Assembly: GCF_024206495.1 (NCBI RefSeq)
Contig: NZ_JAMBPQ010000002.1
Coordinates: 124,001-188,000, forward strand
Source of the DNA: Paraburkholderia sp. CNPSo 3272
Lineage (GTDB): Bacteria; Pseudomonadota; Gammaproteobacteria; Burkholderiales; Burkholderiaceae
Length of the DNA stretch: 64,000 nucleotides
Direction of reading: 5' to 3'
Shown: positions 61,070-64,000 of the stretch, piece by piece
Layout: each line of letters begins with the position of its first letter
Position numbering within the stretch: the first letter of the stretch is position 1
Notes under the pieces: model-generated
What the model was told of the DNA's origin: nothing
Databases searched by the model: none
Seen by the model: only the letters and a program-made list of their open reading frames with translations
Position numbers and translations under genes: made by a program

Positions 61070-62089
61070 TCAGGCCGGTTCGCCCCACAGGCGCAGGCGC
61101 GAGACGCCGCCGTCCGGGAAGATGTTGAAACGCACGTGCGTGACCGGGCCGAGCGCCGCGATCCTGCTCTCGAACACGTGCTGCTTGTCCATTTCGAGCT
61201 TCTGCTCGCCGAGCAGTTCCGGCCAGAACATCGCCTGGGTGACGAGCGAGTCGTCGGTGCCGCCCGTCACGCTCGCCGCCTGCAGCGAGCAGCGGTCCGG
61301 GTAATTGCCCTTGAAGTGCGCCGTGTCGACTTCGATCTTGCGGATGATGCCGGGCCGCGCGAGCGCCACGATCGCCCAGTCGTTGCCCGGCTCCCTTCGG
61401 CGGCGCGTCTCCCAGCCGTCGCCCATGTTCACGCCGCGGCCAGGCATCAAGATCGTGGAAGCGAGCCCGAAGTGCTGGTTGTTGGCCGCGACGAGATACG
61501 CGCCGTTTTCGATCGCCGCGAGATCGACGAGGCTACCGCGCTCCGCCGTGCTCCAGTCGCGCCGGGGCTGGCCGTACACGCGCAGACGCGCGAGGCCGCC
61601 GTCGGGATAGAGATTCACGCGCAAATGCGTGAACGCGCGCGTATCGCTCACTTCGACGTAGTGGTGCTGGTTGCCCTGCAAGGTCGTCGCCGGGACGATG
61701 GTCTGCCAGTCTGCGTTGTCACCGGGCGTTTCGTCGTCGCCCAACTGCGCGTAGCAGGCCTCGATCGAAGCCGCCGGAGGAAAGTTGCCCGTGAAATGGC
61801 TCGTATCGAGATCGAGGCCGTGTATCACGCCCGGGCGCGCGAGGCGCATGATGCAGAAGTCGTGGCCGGTCGTGCGCTTGCGGCGCGTCTCCCAGCCGTC
61901 CATCCACTTGCCGTGGTCGTCGTACTTGCCGGGTATGAAGACCGCGGGCTGCGGATCGAGCATGCGCTCCTTCGGCGCGAAGAACTCGTCGCTCGCGTGG
62001 AGCGCGCGGGCGCCCAGACGCGGATCGGCAAGGTTCATGTAGCGGCGCGTGAACGCGGGGGCATTGGGGTCGAGAGTCGGAATGGCCAT
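61070..62089 (-). CDS. alc: Allantoicase
   Basis: Hydrolyses allantoate to ureidoglycolate and urea. 339 residues, made of two similar jelly-roll halves, visible as a repeated [11 protein letters not shown] / [10 protein letters not shown] pattern and repeated [16 protein letters not shown] / [16 protein letters not shown]. Such internal duplication is a family feature. ATG at 62089. It provides the substrate of allA downstream. Confidence 0.96.
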   Translation of the reverse strand: MAIPTLDPNAPAFTRRYMNLADPRLGARALHASDEFFAPKERMLDPQPAVFIPGKYDDHGKWMDGWETRRKRTTGHDFCIMRLARPGVIHGLDLDTSHFTGNFPPAASIEACYAQLGDDETPGDNADWQTIVPATTLQGNQHHYVEVSDTRAFTHLRVNLYPDGGLARLRVYGQPRRDWSTAERGSLVDLAAIENGAYLVAANNQHFGLASTILMPGRGVNMGDGWETRRRREPGNDWAIVALARPGIIRKIEVDTAHFKGNYPDRCSLQAASVTGGTDDSLVTQAMFWPELLGEQKLEMDKQHVFESRIAALGPVTHVRFNIFPDGGVSRLRLWGEPA

Positions 62090-62150
62090 GATGGTGTCGA
62101 ACGCTTAAGTTGCTCAGTTCATCGAAGGAAAACGAATGCCGAGTGCTGGG

Positions 62151-63494
62151 TCAGGCGTGGGCGTGTTTGCCGCCGAGTGCGTTGTCTTCGCCATGCGCCG
62201 TGTCTGCATCGGTGTCGCCTGCCGGCACGTAGAGAAAGCCTTCGTCGAGGTTCAGCACGCGTCTGGCGCGCGCCTTGTCGATGTCGTGCTCCCACACCGC
62301 GACCACCACCGTCGCGACGCAGTTGCCGATCAGGTTGGTAAGCGCGCGGGCGATGCCGACGAACCAGTCCACCGGCAGGATCAGCACGAGGCCGAGCACG
62401 GGAATCGCGGGAATGGCGGAAAGCGTGGCGGCGAGAATCACGATCGCCGAGCCGGGAATGCCGTGCGCGCCCTTCGAGGTGATGAGCGACACCAGCACGA
62501 CCACGATGAGATCGTGCATCGACAGCGGCGTGTTGGTCGCCTGCGCGATAAAGATCACCGCGAGCGTGAGGTAGATCGAAAAGCCGTCGAGATTGAACGA
62601 GTAGCCGGTCGGGATCACGAGGCCCACCGTCGAATCCTTCACGCCCATCCATTCGAGCTTGCGCATGACCTGCGGCAGCACCGCGTCGGACGACGCGGTG
62701 CCGAGCACGATCGAGAGTTCTTCGCGCAGGTAGCGGACCAGCTTGAACACGTTGAACCCCGCCAGCCGCATGACGATGCCGAGCACCACCGCAACGAACA
62801 CGATGCAGCTCGCGTAGAACACGATCACGAGCAGCCCGAGTTGCTTGAGCGAAGCGACGCCGTAGGTGCCGGTCGTGAACGCGATCGCGCCGAGCACGCC
62901 GAGCGGCGCGAGCTTGATGATGAAGCCCATCACCCGGAAGAACACCTGCGCGAGTTCGTCGATCAGGCTGTTCACGCGCTGCGCCTTCGGGCCGAGCAGC
63001 GAGAGCGCGCTGCCGAACAGCACCGAGAAGACGAGGATCTGCAGGATGTCGCCCTTCGCGAAGGCGTCGAACGCGGTGTCGGGAATGATCTTCAGCAGGA
63101 AGCCCGCGGTGTCCTTCAGGCTCCTGGCGTGCTCGGTGTAGGTCGCAAGCGAGGCCGCATCGAGCGAGTGCAGATCGACGTTCATGCCGGCGCCCGGACG
63201 CGTGACGTACGCGAGCACGGCGCCGATCACGAGCGCGACGGTGGTCATCGCCTCGAAGTACACCACCGACTTCAGGCCGACGCGGCCCACCTTCTTCAGA
63301 TCGCCCGCGTGCGCCATGCCGCTCACGACCACGCAGAACACGATCGGGCCGATCACCATCTTGATGAGTTTGAGAAAGCCGTAGCCGAGCGGGCGCAGCG
63401 ACTGGGCGAAATGCGGAAACACCGCGCCGACCACGATGCCCGCCACGAGGGCGATCACTACACGACTAAACAGCGAATTGAAGAACTTCGTCAC
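62151..63494 (-). CDS. dctA: DctA-like dicarboxylate/amino-acid:cation symporter
   Basis: 447 residues, DAACS family. KMVIGPIVFCVVVSGMAH, LGTASSDAVLPQVMRKLE (serine-rich hairpin) and PTGYSFNLDGFSIY are signature parts of DctA. Start codon is GTG at 63494 with AGGAGA upstream. The C-terminus has an extra His/Asp-rich tail. It is first in a probable operon with alc and allA (61-bp gap to alc), which hints that its substrate may be a ureide-pathway acid rather than succinate; that is inference. Confidence 0.9.
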   Translation of the reverse strand: MTKFFNSLFSRVVIALVAGIVVGAVFPHFAQSLRPLGYGFLKLIKMVIGPIVFCVVVSGMAHAGDLKKVGRVGLKSVVYFEAMTTVALVIGAVLAYVTRPGAGMNVDLHSLDAASLATYTEHARSLKDTAGFLLKIIPDTAFDAFAKGDILQILVFSVLFGSALSLLGPKAQRVNSLIDELAQVFFRVMGFIIKLAPLGVLGAIAFTTGTYGVASLKQLGLLVIVFYASCIVFVAVVLGIVMRLAGFNVFKLVRYLREELSIVLGTASSDAVLPQVMRKLEWMGVKDSTVGLVIPTGYSFNLDGFSIYLTLAVIFIAQATNTPLSMHDLIVVVLVSLITSKGAHGIPGSAIVILAATLSAIPAIPVLGLVLILPVDWFVGIARALTNLIGNCVATVVVAVWEHDIDKARARRVLNLDEGFLYVPAGDTDADTAHGEDNALGGKHAHA

Positions 63495-63537
63495 GACTTT
63501 CTCCTACTGAGCAGGGGTGGAGCAAGCAACTGCTCTG

Positions 63538-63552
63538 ACTGGTCTGACCAGT
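63538..63552 (-). promoter_or_regulatory. FadR/GntR-type operator upstream of dctA
   Basis: ACTGGTCTGACCAGT is a perfect 15-bp palindrome with the core TGGTCTGACCA, the TGGTnnnACCA consensus of FadR-subfamily GntR regulators such as PdhR and LldR. It is 44-58 bp upstream of the dctA start. Confidence 0.75.
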
Positions 63553-63623
63553 GCTGTTATGGCGGATAGTAGGAAGCCGATATACCGGAGTCAAGGTTGG
63601 GGAGCGCGGTGTTTACCCTTGCG

Positions 63624-63634
63624 CGGTCTGACCG
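63624..63634. promoter_or_regulatory. Second GntR-type operator in the divergent region
   Basis: CGGTCTGACCG repeats the GGTCTGACC core of the first site, 86 bp away (about eight helical turns), which would suit looping. Confidence 0.6.
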
Positions 63635-63717
63635 GTTTGCGGGCCGGAGCGCGACGCCTTATGCCGCGGCGCGCGGGCGTTGACCGCAATGCACCATGGG
63701 TGTGCGCCGGACGGGAC

Positions 63718-63736
63718 TACAATACCGGTCAGACCA
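63718..63736 (+). promoter_or_regulatory. -10 element and third operator of the gntR gene
   Basis: TACAAT (63718-63723) followed at once by CGGTCAGACCA (63726-63736), the same core in the opposite orientation. The operator would cover the predicted start site, indicating autorepression. Confidence 0.6.
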
Positions 63737-63741
63737 CCCGA

Positions 63742-64000
63742 ATGCTGCCGCGCCATCCGATGAAGAACGTTCCACATACCGTCACCGACGCCGCCGTCGC
63801 CACGATCCGCGAACGGATCGAGGGCGGCCTGTATCCGGTCGGCAGCCTGCTGCCCGCGCAGCGGCAGCTTTCCGAGGAGCTGGCGATCAGCCGCGCGTCG
63901 TTGCGCGAAGCGCTCTCGACGCTCGAGGCGCTCGGCCTGCTCTCGATCCGCGCTGGCAAGGGCGTGTACGTGACGAGCGCGCAGGCCACCAACGCCCACC
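63742..64000 (+). CDS. GntR (FadR-subfamily) regulator, truncated by window end
   Basis: Only the first ~86 codons are present. They hold the complete winged-helix domain: AVATIRERIEGGLYPVGSLL, then LSEELAISRASLREALSTLE, and LSIRAGKGVYVT. This LREALxxLE recognition-helix pattern is FadR-type. ATG at 63742; an ATG at 63760 (MKNVPHTV) is an alternative. Divergent from dctA-alc-allA with three operator-like sites between them, so it probably controls ureide use; the effector domain is outside the window. Confidence 0.85.
   Translation, partial: MLPRHPMKNVPHTVTDAAVATIRERIEGGLYPVGSLLPAQRQLSEELAISRASLREALSTLEALGLLSIRAGKGVYVTSAQATNAH

Overview
This window is a high-GC stretch of proteobacterial chromosome. 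Every recognisable protein resembles its counterpart in the beta-proteobacterial Burkholderiaceae, most likely Paraburkholderia or a close relative. Supporting signs are the three-gene pntAA-pntAB-pntB transhydrogenase, the order pepP-ubiH-dusB-fis-purH-ruvC-ruvA-ruvB, leuS-lptE-holA, bamE divergent from fur, and a trimeric autotransporter with an ESPR-type leader. Genes are dense and usually separated by strong intrinsic terminators. No prophage, insertion sequence, CRISPR array or tRNA was recognised.

Layout. 1-7.7 kb: end of an unidentified gene, pntB-pntAB-pntAA (minus), nudJ-like and mnmA (plus), a membrane-anchored GltB-like FMN/Fe-S protein (plus), a GST (minus). 7.9-17.4 kb, all plus: pepP, ubiH-like, dusB-fis, purH, ruvC, ruvA, ruvB, an MpaB/DUF2236 protein. 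17.5-22.4 kb, minus: a branched-chain amino-acid binding protein, tyrS-dtd-phosphoglycerate mutase, and a higBA toxin-antitoxin pair with a palindromic operator. 22.4-26.7 kb: anmK (plus), erpA, rplM-rpsI (minus), a probable unannotated small RNA (minus), an OsmC-like protein (plus), RNase P RNA (minus). 26.7-37.8 kb: pyrC-DUF3025 (minus), a class II glutamine amidotransferase (plus), the gltI-J-K-L glutamate/aspartate importer, catabolic gdhA, a LysR regulator and a TPR/glycosyltransferase-like protein (all minus). 38.0-45.5 kb: purB (plus), gluconate kinase and permease, edd-eda, and divergent hexR with two matching operators. 45.5-50.1 kb: a 1205-residue trimeric autotransporter adhesin with exact 354-bp tandem repeats, behind an AT-rich upstream region. 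50.1-60.4 kb: hemJ-like, proA, leuS-lptE-holA, exbB-exbD, dapB, bamE (minus), fur (plus). 60.5-64.0 kb: dctA-like transporter, allantoicase and ureidoglycolate lyase (minus), divergent from a truncated FadR-type GntR regulator with three operator-like sites.

How the genes fit together. Several clusters are metabolic units: glutamate uptake (gltIJKL) next to glutamate dehydrogenase; gluconate import and phosphorylation feeding the Entner-Doudoroff pair edd-eda under HexR; ureide breakdown (alc, allA) with its own transporter and regulator. The rest is housekeeping: translation (tyrS, leuS, rplM, rpsI, mnmA, dusB), Holliday-junction processing (ruvABC), envelope assembly (lptE, bamE, exbBD), nucleotide synthesis (purH, purB, pyrC) and lysine/proline synthesis (dapB, proA).

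The least explained items are the double-hairpin C-rich RNA at about 25.29-25.38 kb, the GntR operator set at 63.5-63.74 kb, and the AT-rich leader of the adhesin. All assignments come from reading motifs and context; no database search was run.
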